Part shown: in pieces, positions 52,363 through 63,943 of the stretch
Numbering within the stretch: the first letter of the stretch is position 1
Layout: each line of letters opens with the position of its first letter
Position numbers and translations under genes: made by a program
Assembly (NCBI GenBank): GCA_037043015.1
Contig: CM073327.1
Span: 1,346,727 to 1,410,726 of the forward strand
Length of the DNA stretch: 64,000 nt
Source: Bryum argenteum
Lineage: Eukaryota > Streptophyta > Bryopsida > Bryales > Bryaceae
Reading direction: 5' to 3'
Notes under the pieces: generated by a model
What the model was told of the DNA's origin: nothing
What the model saw: only the letters and a program-made list of their open reading frames with translations
The model's database searches: none

Positions 52363-53200
52363 AGCTTGAGGTATTAGCACATGGAGGACATGGTGGGAAA
52401 TATGTGGACCAAGGCGTTTGCCAAGGTGAGGCACAAGGAGATGGGATTGCGAGGAGAAAACTACTCGCAAAGTGGGAGTGTTAGAGATTAGGTTGCTCGT
52501 AGTTTATAAGAGCAACTAATAGGTTTTAGAGTATGTTAGAGTAAGTAATAGAGGCTAGGTCTTAGTCCTCTAGGGTGTTTGGAGAGGGCTGGTCCTAAAA
52601 GCCTTAGTGAGAGAGAAGAGAGGACTTAGCCTCTCGGTTATCCCATATTGTTTGTAGCACCATGTGCCTACCTATGGATACATAAGCAAGGGCTTGGAAT
52701 GAGTATGTATCTCATTCAAGCATTCATTGCTCTACCTTGTGTGTAAGCATTGATGTTTGTATTCTCTCTCACCCTCTATTGAGCTTCAATAGGTTATGGG
52801 CCCACTACTCTTGTAGTGAGGTTGAGTTTGAATACATTTGGAGGCTTGGAGAGGTCAAGGAGGTGTTGCACACACTTAGAGGGCTGATTTGCACTCCTTG
52901 GAGCTTTGGAGGAGCATTTGGAGCCTTTTTGAGGTGTTTGCAACCATTTGGAGGTGTTTGGAGGTGATTTGAGGCATTTGGAGCCAAATGGAGCATTTTG
53001 GAGGTGATTGGAGGTCTCTTGAAGGCATTGGAGGATTGTGAGCTTCCCTTGTTTTGGTTAGAGTGTTTCTAACACAAGAAGGTGCTGATTTGCATTGATG
53101 GCTATCAAATCCTTTTGTTGAGAGTGGTTTTGAGTTTAGGAGTGTTCTTTGTGATCTACTTGAGTGCACTTGCGGAATTGAGGGCTGAATCTAGCTTTAA
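52363..53200 (+). mobile_element. Permuted plus-strand copia fragment: coding end, LTR, primer site, leader
   Basis: Plus strand: C-terminal coding remnant and polypurine tract (52363-52478), LTR 52479-52791, primer site GGTTATGGGCCCAC (52792), then leader with TTTGGAGG-type words (to about 53200). The order end-LTR-beginning is circularly permuted relative to a normal element. It is opposite in orientation to all neighbouring copies. Confidence 0.8.
52479..52791 (+). repeat. LTR inside the permuted plus-strand fragment
   Basis: 313 bp, TGTTAGAGATTAGG to GAGCTTCAATA, flanked on the left by a polypurine tract and on the right by a primer site, so it serves as both a 3' and a 5' LTR. Confidence 0.85.
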
Positions 53201-54532
53201 GGGTGAGAGAGAATACAAACATCAAAGCTTACACCCAAGGTAGAGCTATGAATGCTTGAATGAGATACATACTCATTCGAAGCCCTTGCTTATGTATCCA
53301 TAGGTAGGCACATGGTGCTACAAACAATATGGGATAACCGAGAGGCTAAGTCCTCTCTTGTCTCTCTAAGGCTTTTAGGACCAGCCCTCTTCACACATCC
53401 TAGAGGCCTAAGGCCTAGCCTCTATTACATACTCTTACATATTCTAATAACTATTAGTTGCTCTTATAAACTACGAGCAACCTAATCTCTAACACTCCCA
53501 CTTTGCGAGTAGTTTTCTCCTCGCAAACTTATCTCCTTGTGCCTCACCTTGGTAAACGCCTTGGTCAACATATCACCCACTATGTCCTCCATTTGGTAAT
53601 ACGTCAAGCTCTCCTCTACATCCTCTAACAATCTTGCGCGCATTTGGCAACAAAGCCAGATCCCATGTGCCATTGGACATACTAGATGTCTACTTGTCTT
53701 GTTTGGTCAACTCCCACTTGCTTGCATGCACACAAGTGACCTCCTCTCCCTTATTGGAGACCATGGGCCTTGTGCACGCTGCCCCTCTTCAATCTTCCTC
53801 ATGTAATTCAACCTCCACATCCTCCTCTTGTGTCTCTTTCGGCTCTTGCTCTCCTTTAGACTCTTCTCCAACTTGAGCCTCTTGTACAACGCAAGCTGGA
53901 ATTTGGAGTTGCATCCACCCCAATCACCATAGTGGCTCCAAACTCCCACTTGGATGCATCTCCACATTCGCATCTCGACAAGTGCCCCCCTCCGGAATCA
54001 CCACATCACGAGCCGCTGAATTTGATGTCCTATTCTTGATTTGCATGCCAATTACCATCCTTTCAAGGACCTTCAAATTCTTCACATTTAAATGCCCAAG
54101 GCGCCTATCTTGTAGCTCCAAAGTCGCTGATTGTGGCATTTGGTGTGCCACATTGGCCATATCATACATAGAGAAGGGCATTTGATACAAACTCCCTTCT
54201 CTTGGCAATCTAGCAATCACCTTCCTATTTGCAGCCTTCACAATGCATGCATTATCATCAAACTCCACCTTTAAGCCATTAAGAGCAAGCTTTGCTATGG
54301 ATAACAAATTTCTCTTTAACTTTGGGATGTGGAGAACCTCCTTTATGTTGATTTTGTGCTTTACTCCCATCACCTTCACCTCCTCAACAATGGTGCCAAC
54401 TCCGACCGCATGCACAATACTACCATCTCCCAAGTGCACATTTCGTGGTGGTGATATTACCTTATATGTTTGAAACGCTGCCCTATGAGGTGACATGTGC
54501 TTGGTGGCTCCCGAATCCATGATCCACTTGGC
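53201..54532 (-). mobile_element. Copia derivative E: 3' part with truncated 3' LTR
   Basis: Minus strand: coding from 54532 (IMDSGATKHM) to the C-terminal remnant, polypurine tract, then LTR 53494-53201 lacking its last 17 bp or so. It is cut on the right by the LTR of copia F at 54533, so its 5' part should reappear beyond base 64000. It shares the SNSA|ARDVV deletion with D and B. Confidence 0.8.
53924..54520 (-). pseudogene. Copia E protease and pre-integrase remnant
   Basis: 198 residues: MDSGATKHMSPHRAAFQ, then LQDRRLGHLN (LWHRRLGHLN in copia C), the NSA|ARDVVIPEGG deletion junction, and an end at SLEPLW. 5'-truncated by the neighbouring LTR at 54533. Confidence 0.82.
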
Positions 54533-54842
54533 TATTGAAGCTCAATAGAGGGTGAGAGAGAATACAAACATCAATGTTTACACACAAGGTAGAGCAATGA
54601 ATGCTTGAATGAGATACATACTCATTCCAAACCCTTGCTTATATATCCATAGGTAGGCATATGGTGCTACAATCAATATGGGATAACCGAGAGGCCAAGT
54701 CCTCTCTTCTCTCTCTAAGGCTCTTAGGACCAGCCCTCTTCACACACTCTAAAGGACTAACACCTCGCTTCTGTTCCTTACTAGAACATACTCTTATAAC
54801 TATTAATTGCTTTTCTAAACTACGAGCAACCTATCTCTAACA
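54533..54842 (-). repeat. 3' LTR of copia F
   Basis: 310 bp, with the AAAGTGGGAG tract on its right. Its left end abuts the IMDSG codons of derivative E, so copia F was inserted into E. Confidence 0.82.
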
Positions 54843-55259
54843 CTCCCACTTTGCGAGTAGTTTCCATCTCGCAATCCCATCACATTGTAATCTTCTAGTG
54901 CCTCACCTTAGCAACTTTCTTCGACAACACACCAACCACTATCTCCTCTGTTGGGTTACACCACAAGTTCACCTCTCCATGCTTTAACACTCTTGTGGCC
55001 CTTTGGCAATGGAGCCAACCCTCATGTGCCATAGGTCATTAGAGATGCATACTCCTCTTGCATGGCCAACTCCCACTTGCTTGCATCCATACTTTGCAAA
55101 GCATCACCCAAGCTCAAAGATTCATCAAAACAAGCTACATTTGCATGATCTACTTCACTACGTGGTGGAAAAATGTGATTCAACCACCACTCACCAAGTG
55201 GCCTCTTCTCCCTTCTTAGGTACCTTGAGCCATTTGCACGCTGCCCTTCTCGTATCTCT

Positions 55260-55914
55260 TCATGTGGTGGTTGACTCTCTTGCACCACCTCCTCCTCTTG
55301 TGTCTCTTGTGACTCTTGCATTGCATTTGGCTCCTCTCCAACTTCTTGCCTCTTGTACAAAGCATGCTGAAATTGGAGGCGCATCCACCATAATTACCGT
55401 AGGTGGCTCCAAACTCGCACTTGGATGCATCTCCACATTTGCACCTCTACAACTGGCGCTTTTAGAAAACACCACATCACGACACTTGATTTGCATGTCA
55501 TTCACCATGCTTTCCATAGCCTTGATACTCTTCACATTCAAATGCCCATGGTTTCTATGCCAACCTCCCAAAGGGGCTGATTGTGGCATTTGGTGTGCCA
55601 CATTGGCCATTTCATGCATGGAGAAGGGCATTTCATACAAACTCCCTACTCTATGCAATCTAGCAATCACCTTCCTATTGGCAGCCCCCACAATGCATGC
55701 ATCATCATTAAACTCCACCTTCAAACCTTTTAGAGCAAGCTTAGCTACGGAGATCAAGTTCCTCTTTAACTTGGGGATGTGGAGCACCTCCGTTATCTTG
55801 ATCTTGTGCTTCACTCCCATCACCTCCACCTCTTCAACAATGGTGCCAACTCCAACCGCATGCACAACGCTATCATCTCCCAAGTGCACATTTCGTAGTG
55901 GTGATATTACCTCA
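55260..55914 (-). pseudogene. Copia F protease C-terminus and pre-integrase remnant
   Basis: 209 residues: HLGDDSVVHAVGVGTIVEE, IPKLKRNLISVAKLALKG, a decayed pre-integrase motif (GGWHRNHGHLN) and then the junction MQIK|CRDVVFSKSASC, skipping the integrase core. Continuation of the Gag-protease coding at 63196. Confidence 0.82.
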
Positions 55915-55970
55915 TGTCGTGAGTTACCAGACCGAGAAGATCAAAAATAGCCCAATTTTACTTATACAAC

Positions 55971-58705
55971 TGTGAGAGCATGTTATTGCTCTCTTTTGAT
56001 GTTATTGTTTATTTGTTACTTTTATGAATGAATTGTTAATTAGCAAATGTTATTTTGAAGTAGATTGGTGAAATTAAGATAATTAAGTTTTGAATACAAT
56101 ATGCATGTTTGAGGATGGTTGTTGTAAGGCCTTGGATAAGATGTTTGGCATTTATTTAAGCTTTAGATTAGATTTAGTGTGGAAGGGCTAGAGGAGGAAT
56201 GAATCCCCCTAGTGGATCCATAGTTTGATGGGGAAGGACTAGAGGAGGAATGAATCCCCCTAGTGGATCCTTAATTAGAAATAGGGTTAGTTGCTTGATT
56301 AAGAGTTAGATGTTTTACCATTGGCCTTGCACAATTAACCTCGGGTGTTCATATTTGTGTTTGAGACTTGATTGTTTTGGTCTTGTCCAATTGACTTTGT
56401 GGTGGCAATTGTGAGTTACATTCGTTTGTAGGGGTTCTTCAAGGTGGAGGGCCATGGAGGATGGAGCGCCATGGAGGATGGAGCGTTATTCATCCATGGA
56501 GGCCTTAGATTAGGGCCTTAGGGTTAGGGTGAGCCGCCTCTTTGGCGGCTCCTCCATTTGTACTTAAGAGCTTGTTTTCAAGCTATAATCAATCAATCAA
56601 TCCATTCCCCTCTTGTTCATTGATTCATGTTGGTGTTCTCCTCTCCCTCTTCTAATGCTTAGTTAGTGAAGAGAAGGAAGGCCATGGGCCTCCTTCTCTC
56701 TCTTCTTCTCCCCTCTTTCCTTGTTTTTGCTCTTCCTTGTAGATTGTTGTCATTTGCTCATCTCCTTGGAAGTGCCTCTCGATCAAATAGCCATCAGTCC
56801 CTCGGTTTCAGTCCAAATCGATTGAGATTTGGGATGCTGGTAGATCTCCTCAGTAGCTTTCTTTTGGTATATGGCTCGTCCAATTCCGATCTGTAGGGAG
56901 GGAGAAATCACCTCCCAAAGTCAGTAGTGTTGAAGGTGTTCTCGGCCGGATGGTATAAAAACAAGGCCCAGTCAAATGGCAATCAGTCCTAGGTTTTTTG
57001 TCCTATGCTTTTGAGATTTTCAAGGTAGATGCACAATTAAGTTGGCTTTCTAAAAAGCTAATGCACGCCCAATTCCGAGCTAGGATGGAGAAATGGCGGC
57101 CTAGAATCTGAAGGGTACTTAAAAATGCATCCGGCCGGTGGTTTCTTCTTGTTCTTTCCCTTGTTCTTCATCCTCTCCTTGTTTCCCTTCTTCCCTTCTT
57201 CATTTCTCTTGTGATCTTGATCCTTGTGACCAATTGCCACCCCAAAGTGGTTTTTTGGCTCACAAATTGGTGCGTCTGCCGGGAGCTTTCTTTGTAGGCT
57301 TGTTAGCCTTGTTGGTCCATTGCTTGGAAGGCAATTATCATATGACCGTGTTGCCCATTGAGCATAGTTTTGGGGTTCTTCTCCTCTTCGAGTCGTCCCA
57401 GGATGGTTGCCACACAGAGAGCATGTTATTGCTCTCTTTTGATGTTATTGTTTATTTGTTACTTTTATGAATGAATTGTTAATTAGCAAATGTCATTTTG
57501 AAGTAGATTGGTGAAATTAAGATAATTAAGTTTTGAATACAATATGCATGTTTGAGGATGGTTGTTGTAAGGCCTTGGATAAGATGTTTGGCATTTATTT
57601 AAGCTTTAGATTAGATTTAGTGTGGAAGGGCTAGAGGAGGAATGAATCCCCTAGTGGATCCATAGTTTGATGGGGAAGGACTAGAGGAGGAATGAATCCC
57701 CTAGTGGATCCTTAATTAGAAATAGGGTTAGTTGCTTGATTAAGAGTTAGATGTTTTACCATTGGCCTTGCACAATTAACCTCGGGTGTTCATATTTGTG
57801 TTTGAGACTTGATTGTTTTGGTCTTGTCCAATTGACTTTGTGGTGGCAATTGTGAGTTACATTCGTTTGTAGGGGTTCTTCAAGGTGGAGGGCCATGGAG
57901 GATGGAGCGCCATGGAGGATGGAGCGTTATTCATCCATGGAGGCCTTAGATTAGGGCCTTAGGGTTAGGGTGAGCCGCCTCTTTGGCGGCTCCTCCATTT
58001 GTACTTAAGAGCTTGTTTTCAAGCTATAATCAATCAATCAATCCATTCCCCTCTTGTTCATTGATTCATGTTGGTGTTCTCCTCTCCCTCTTCTAATGCT
58101 TAGTTAGTGAAGAGAAGGAAGGCCATGGGCCTCCTTCTCTCTCTTCTTGCTCCCCTCTTTCCTTGTTTTTGCTCTTCCTTGTAGATTGTTGTCATTTGCT
58201 CATCTCCTTGGAAGTGCCTCTCAGTCAAATAGCCATCAGTCCCTCGGTTTCAGTCCAAATCGATTGAGATTTGGGATGCTGGTAGATCTCCTCAGTAGCT
58301 TTCTTTTGGTATATGGCTCGTCCAATTCCGATCTGTAGGGAGGGAGAAATCACCTCCCAAAGTCAGTAGTGTTGAAGGTGTTCTCGGCCGGATGGTATAA
58401 AAACAAGGCCCAGTCAAATGGCAATCAGTCCTAGGTTTTTGTCCTATGCTTTTGAGATTTTCAAGGTAGATGCACAATTAAGTTGGCTTTCTAAAAAGCT
58501 AATGCACGCCCAATTCCGAGCTAGGATGGAGAAATGGCGGCCTAGAATCTGAAGGGTACTTAAAAATGCATCCGGCCGGTGGTTTCTTCTTGTTCTTTCC
58601 CTTGTTCTTCATCCTCTCCTTGTTTCCCTTCTTCCCTTCTTCATTTCTCTTGTGATCTTGATCCTTGTGACCAATTGCCACTCCAAAGTGGTTTTTTGGC
58701 TCACA
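55971..58705 (+). mobile_element. Miniature LTR retrotransposon (LTR, primer site, short interior, LTR)
   Basis: 2735 bp flanked by ACAAC (55966-55970, 58706-58710). LTR1 55971-57264 (1294 bp) starts TGTGAG and ends CTCACA; LTR2 57417-58705 is nearly identical, with about eight differences by eye. The interior is only about 150 bp: a primer-site-like TTGGTGCGTCTGCCGGGA (57267; resembles tRNA-Glu/Asp types) and no ORF. LTR2 starts at its fourth base (GAGAGCATG; TGT missing), with no clear polypurine tract, so the interior deletion ran into LTR2. Predicted small ORFs inside the LTRs are not supported as genes. Confidence 0.87.
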
Positions 58706-59909
58706 ACAACCTAGCAAAATGGTCCACCTTCCGGGTAACGTTCCACGGAGATTCTGTGAAGTGTGAAGACAAAATGAAATCCGGACCGACCACCAATGGG
58801 CGCTACAACGACAGACACGTTCTGATTTACCGGATTAGGGAACGCGGGGATTGAGACCCGACTAGTTCCTTAACCCAAAACCCTGGGAACCAGTTTGATT
58901 CGATCCGGTTGCCCTCTCGATTCGAACGGCCCCCGTCCGGTAGGGACTTAGTATCCCGGGATGATTTAGTTTAACCTCCGTAAATCCTCGGAGGGATCCT
59001 TCCTATTCGTTTGGAAGAGCGCGGAATGTCGCTCCCTACCGGATGATCAAGGTGTCCGGAGTTCCACCCTTAGTATATCGACTACCCTTTCCTTCTCTCT
59101 TGGAGTTCCTTCCTTTGCTACTACGCCACTATCCGGACTCTCACCCAAACAAAGGTCACACAAGAAGAGAGCCGGTTTCCTCCCTAATCTGAGCCAACAA
59201 GAGGGGGGTTTTACTCGTACGGATCGGATCGCGGTGTGGTATCCCGCCACTTGATCCGTTAGAATTCCACTAACATAGTCCGGGTTCGTGTACTACTCCT
59301 GGAAAGGCTTTCTCAACCGAACATCCCGTTCGGGAGGTTGGCGATCGATTAGCGTCTCTTGCTAACCCTAGTACCTCAGCCTAACCCGGTTAGTGTATCA
59401 CCCTCCTAGGCGACGACTACTTCCCGGTATGCTGCTGGTACTTCTCATGCGGACCTCTCACCGATTCTCACACTCCCCTAGAGACCTCTCCCGGGTTACG
59501 AGGTTGCAACCACCGAATCGACAAGGGACTTTACGTGTCAACGACCCGGTTCGAGACATCAATCTGCGCACACACAATTACAAGACCAGGACTACACACA
59601 ATCGCGAATTTAGGTGCAAAGATCAACCTTTACTCACAAAAAGAAAAACACAGAAGACCCGAAGGACTCCGCAGAGTCTTGGTGAAGTCTGAGAGGGTTC
59701 CGGATTTCCGAAACCTTATCGATCCGGAATTCCCGGGCCTCCGAGATTCCCGGGTAAGTGGCCAAAAAGGCACCTACTATTCCTATTCATTCTAACCTAA
59801 CTAATTACTAACTAACATCTTCCTCCGGCGGCGTGGGGGGGCTCGAGGTGTCTGGCGGCGGGGTCTGACTCATGGATTTCTTCCGGGTGTGGCTGTAAAA
59901 AGTCCAGGT

Positions 59910-62599
59910 TTACTGCGTTCTCCGGCTCTTCCACCTATTCCGGAGTGCCTTCAGTTTCGATGGAGGGGGCACGGGTTGGACTTCCACTTCTTCCTGAGGG
60001 ACCTCGGGCTCCTCCTGCTGTTCCTGAGGGGCCACGAGTTCGTCCTGCTGGCCTTGTTTGCCCGGACCTCCCACCTTGTTGACTTGGGCCTCCGGGTGAG
60101 CTACTACCTCCTCGACCTGCTCGGGGGGTCCTGCCCCTTCTCCCGTGGTACTGTCCACCGGATTCTCATCCGGTTGTTGCGAGGGGTTAACCTCTCCTTC
60201 TATCATCTCTTCCACCTCGGAGGGCCCGGTTAATCCTGGTTCACCCGAGGTATCAACTCCCTGAGGGGGAGTTGCGGCTCGCTCTCTCTCCCTGTCCTCC
60301 GGAACGCCACCATCAACGGGGATCTCCTGCTCCTCCGAAACGGGCAGGGACACTTTCTCGACCTCCATGGGCACCGGCCCCTCCGTGGGCACCGGTGGGG
60401 GTGCGATCACCTCCTCTTCCGGAAGGGCTTCCTGCATCTCCACGTGGGGGAGGGCCCCCAACAACCTACCCGTAAGAGTCCAGAACTCCTTGAGGCACTG
60501 ATTGATCCCGGTTGCGTGCCTCCTGAGCAGCTCCAGGGATTGGGGTGACTCGCTAATCCCAATCCGAGCATCGTAGAAGGTGGCCTTTGTTTGGGCCTCA
60601 GCATCCGGTTGCAGCACCTTTAGGATGGAGTGCAGCACCGTCCGGTCAATATTCTGCAACCTCCAGAGTGCAGCCTCCTGCTCCTGTATGATCCCCCTGA
60701 GGGCTTCCACCTCCGGATGCGCCTCTGTGTCCGAGGGGTCCGGTCCACATTGGACTCCCACGGATGCCTTCTCCTTCGGCCGGGCCTTCAGCACCAGCTC
60801 CACCTTCTCCCTCCTTAGCTTGGCCGTTTCTCGTTGCATTTCTTCGGCCTACTCCGGATACCTTTCCACATTGGGGGTCTGGAAGACCCGCTCGAGCCGC
60901 GCCAAGGAGGTGAACAACTGTTCATTCTCCCGATCTACCTCCTCCATGGCCAGCCGGATGGGGTGGAGGATACCCTCGCTGGGTATCCGGTAGTAGGGGC
61001 GGGGAAGCACCGGGGTGGTGTTTCCCGTTCCGGGGGTCACAAGTCCTCTGTGGGACGACTCCGGAGCTGCCACTGATGCTGGAGTGGCCGGGGCGGGGTC
61101 ACTCCTCTGCTCCGGTAACTCCAGTCGGGGAGGTGTGGCCCTCTCCGGAGTGCTCTCCTCCTCTGAAATGAGCAACCTTCTCTTCACCTTGGGCTGGCTC
61201 TCCGGAATTGGCTCTGCTGTCGGGGCAGGAGCCGGATCCTGCATTGGTGCGGGGTCCGGGCTTGGGGCCCGCTCCTCCTCGATGGCCCTCGGCTGTGCTA
61301 CCGGACTCGCTGACCTCTTCCTCTTCTTGGCCTTGCGCTTCAGGTTGGGCACTCTCCCTCCTGGGGGTCTCTCTCCGGGTGGAGGCACCTCCGCAATGGC
61401 CCCTGCTGCAGCCACCTCCTCGTTCGGGACTTCCTGTTCTACCGGGGGAGGACGGGAGAACGTCTCCTCCCAAAGCCCGTCGTGTCCTTCCTCCTCACCC
61501 CTCGGGATGGTCTTGTCTGTCGAGGTGGGGCCTCCTCTTCTTCCTCTTCCTCGTCATCTTCGTCCCGGTCATCCTCTTCCGCAGACTGGTCTCCACCCGC
61601 CTCGGCTATCTCCTCGGCCCTTCGCTGCTGGGCTCTTGTCCTCCGGATGAGGGGGACGACCTCTTCTTCTTCTTCCTCTTCCTCCTCTGCATTCGGCATG
61701 AACAGGGAGGGCATTGTCTGGGGAGTCCGGGTAGGGTTCACCCGGCTACTTTCTCCTTCTTGCGTGGCCACCTGGGGTGCTGTGCTGGGTCCGGCTTGAC
61801 TGGGTCCCACCGCTCTGGCCGGCCGAGTGGCTGGTTCCGGTGACCCCTCCAGGTCAGTGGCCCGGACTTCCTCCATCTCGTCCCCGGACTCGGAAGAGGT
61901 CGGCCCCTGCGGATCTCCGGATGGGAGGTCGTGCTTCTCGTGCCAGTAGAAGATCTCCCGGTCGGTGAGGATGCCGTACCGTTGATAGAGGTGGAAAATG
62001 TAGGGGGCCAATGGACACCCCTTTTGGTTCCCGATCTTCATCAACTCCCGCTGCACCACCTCGCTGATGATGTGGTGCCACCCGACCTGCATCCGCCCAT
62101 CGTAGTTCGCCAGGATGGCCTTCATCAGCTTCACGGTGCAGGTGGTGGGCTTGTCCGGGCTGAGTATGGGGAGGAGAAACCGGAGGAGGCGCATCACCCG
62201 GGGGTCCTTGCAGTCCTCCGGTTTGAATCCGTCCTTCTCTGTTGGCCCCTTGCGGAACCGGTTCCTCAATCCGTCGTCGCCCTTCTTCTTGATGTAGCCA
62301 ATCGGGGAGTCCGGAAATTTGTAGGTCGCCCTCCAATGGCGAGGTCCCCAGTTGTCCGTCTTCCCCCTCAGGGGGTGCGTCACGTACATCTCGGGAAAGC
62401 GGTGGGTGGCGGTCTCCTCGATGATGGCCTGGTCCGCCAAATCCCACGGGGCATCGTACAGCCCGGCGCATCCCATCCGGAGGAGGTCCTCCCTCAGCTC
62501 CGCTTGGTGCAGTGGCAGCTCGGGCACCTGCGGCTTCACCGACTTGAGGGGGATCGGCATCCCCGGGCGCCATGGGACCACCTCCCTCCTCTTCGGCAT
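59910..62599 (-). pseudogene. LTR-embedded ORF in solo LTR B2, unknown function
   Basis: Starts MPKRREVVPWRPGMPIPL (62599). The same layout as the B1 copy: N-terminal domain with EDLLRMGCAGLYD, WRATYKFPDSPIGYI, LLRFLLPILSPDKPTTC and KGCPLAPYIFHLYQRYG; Glu/Asp runs; NLRKAK-like basic patch KRKAKKRKRS; helical block; acidic tail ending RWKSRRTQ at 59910. Two lesions: a deletion of about 7 nt near 61440 that changes frame, and a premature TAG at ERYPE* (about 60848), where B1 has Leu. The N-terminal 380 residues are intact and contain QKGCPLAPYIFHLY that is damaged in B1. Role unknown. Confidence 0.62.
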
Positions 62600-62771
62600 T
62601 GCTCCGGTTCTACTCTCCTGTAGCTGCCCGGAAATATCCTCTCTCTGCTTTCCCGGACTGACTCCGGTAGAAAACCTACTTCCCGAAACCCTAACTTCTC
62701 CAAACTCTGCTTTTCCAACTCTCTCGGATTGCTGAGCTCTCAATACTGCTCTATCTCTCAAAACGCGCGGA

Positions 62772-63059
62772 TTGGAATGGCTGAGAATGGAGGCGGCGGC
62801 TCCTAATAACAACAAACCGGAGTTCTCCTTCCGAGACATCATCACCCAGCGCTCGAGACGTACACCGGGAATTACCCCGGTCATCATTGAGCCGCCGGTG
62901 ATTATGTCGGGCGCCCGCGAGTTTTCCGGCCCTTTCTCCGGGTCGACCGGCGGCCCCGGTCATCAACCCGGTAGGAGAACCGGCCCATCCGGGCATCGCA
63001 GGGTATCATCCGGGTATCAACCCGGGTATCCGGTAAGCTCTAAAATCCCCAAAGGTTAG
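62772..63059 (+). CDS. Antisense ORF in giant LTR B2, unknown
   Basis: 95 residues, MEWLRMEAAAPNNNKPEFSF onward, counterpart of the ORF at 8370-8636. It is divergent from the main LTR ORF, whose start lies 173 bp away on the other strand. Gly/Pro/Arg/Ser-rich with FSGPFSGSTGGPGHQPGRR. No family recognised; may be a chance opening. Confidence 0.3.
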   Translation: MEWLRMEAAAPNNNKPEFSFRDIITQRSRRTPGITPVIIEPPVIMSGAREFSGPFSGSTGGPGHQPGRRTGPSGHRRVSSGYQPGYPVSSKIPKG

Positions 63060-63195
63060 CCGGAGGAATCCTAACACGAAATTACTATCTACGAACCGGT
63101 TTAAGCAGACCGGTTTTTATTTCTACTTGCTAAATTTACTATTTTACTCCTAATTAATTGCTAAAAACAAAAATATTGGAGAACACGGTTCGACA

Positions 63196-63943
63196 CCTCA
63201 TATGTTTGGAACGCTGCCCTATGGGGTGAGATGTGCTTGGTGGCTCCCGAATCCATGATCCACTTGGCCATGGAGTTGTCATCTCCATCTCCATTAGCAA
63301 AGGCAAGCTCCTCCCACATCTTGTCTTTGTTTGCAACAACGGCGCTTAATAACGCATAATCCTCCTCATTGTCTTGGTTTCTTGCAACATTGGCACTCTC
63401 CTTCTCTTTCATCTTGTCTTGGAAGCAAAACCTTGCAATGTGGCCCGACTTGCCACAATTGTAACACAACCTTGGCCCATTTGACATCCTCTCTTTGTTT
63501 TGGGCCGCCACCAACGCTGCCTCACCATTTTGAGCATCCTTCTCCTTTCTCTTGGACACTTCATGCATCAACCTTGACACCACAAACTCCATTTTAAGAT
63601 CAGCAAGGGTCAAGGTCTCTAAAGCCGTTATCAAGTGCTCAAATGATGGTGGCAAACTATCAAGCAAGGACATAACAATATCCTCTTCTTTCATAGGCAC
63701 ATCCAAGCATGCAAGCTGATCCGCAAGTGCCTTGATGTTGTTGATGTGCTCCAACAAGTCAGCCCCTTCCTCCATGTTGATTGTGAAGAACTTGCGCCTC
63801 AAGAAGAGGATGTTGGCCAAACTTCTTGTTTCATGGATGTTGCAAAGCACCTTCCATGCTTCCACTGGTCCTTTGCAACTCTTGATGTGAGCAAGTTGCG
63901 CATCCACCAAGTTGAGCCCAATCATGGACATGGCCTTCCTCAC
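63196..63943 (-). CDS. Copia F Gag and protease start
   Basis: Open from beyond 63943 (the codons upstream to 64000 continue the Gag frame, EAPPSDASDKDKKEYQRR) to the insertion at 63200. Gag helices AMSMIGLNLVDAQLAHI and LLDSLPPSFEHLITALETL, knuckle CYNCGKSGHIARFC and the protease motif WIMDSGATKHISPH. The frame runs a few codons into the giant LTR before stopping. The Gag start is right of the window. Confidence 0.88.

Larger units (their letters stand above)
55915..63195 (-). mobile_element. Giant solo LTR, copy B2, carrying an ORF and a nested miniature element
   Basis: Ends TGTCGTGAG (55915) and GGTTCGACA (63195), target duplication CCTCA on both sides (55910-55914, 63196-63200). Without the nested 2735-bp element and its 5-bp duplication it is about 4.54 kb. 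It is the inverted counterpart of 8228-12851 along its whole length, including both ends and the embedded ORF. No primer site or gag-pol of its own. Confidence 0.88.

Noticed and set aside
56666-58854. Paired small ORFs (about 60-110 residues) repeated in the miniature element
   Set aside because: They recur because the LTR occurs twice; hydrophobic Leu/Ser-rich translations of pyrimidine-rich LTR sequence, no motif.
61015-61843. Two 211-residue plus-strand ORFs, Ser/Pro/Leu-rich
   Set aside because: Antisense of the LTR ORF in copy B2; low complexity and no family pattern.
55915-63195. Interpretation as a DNA transposon or Helitron carrying a gene
   Set aside because: Ends TG...CA with a 5-bp duplication and homology to the LTR beside a primer site in element 1 favour a solo LTR; TIRs are only 4-5 bp.
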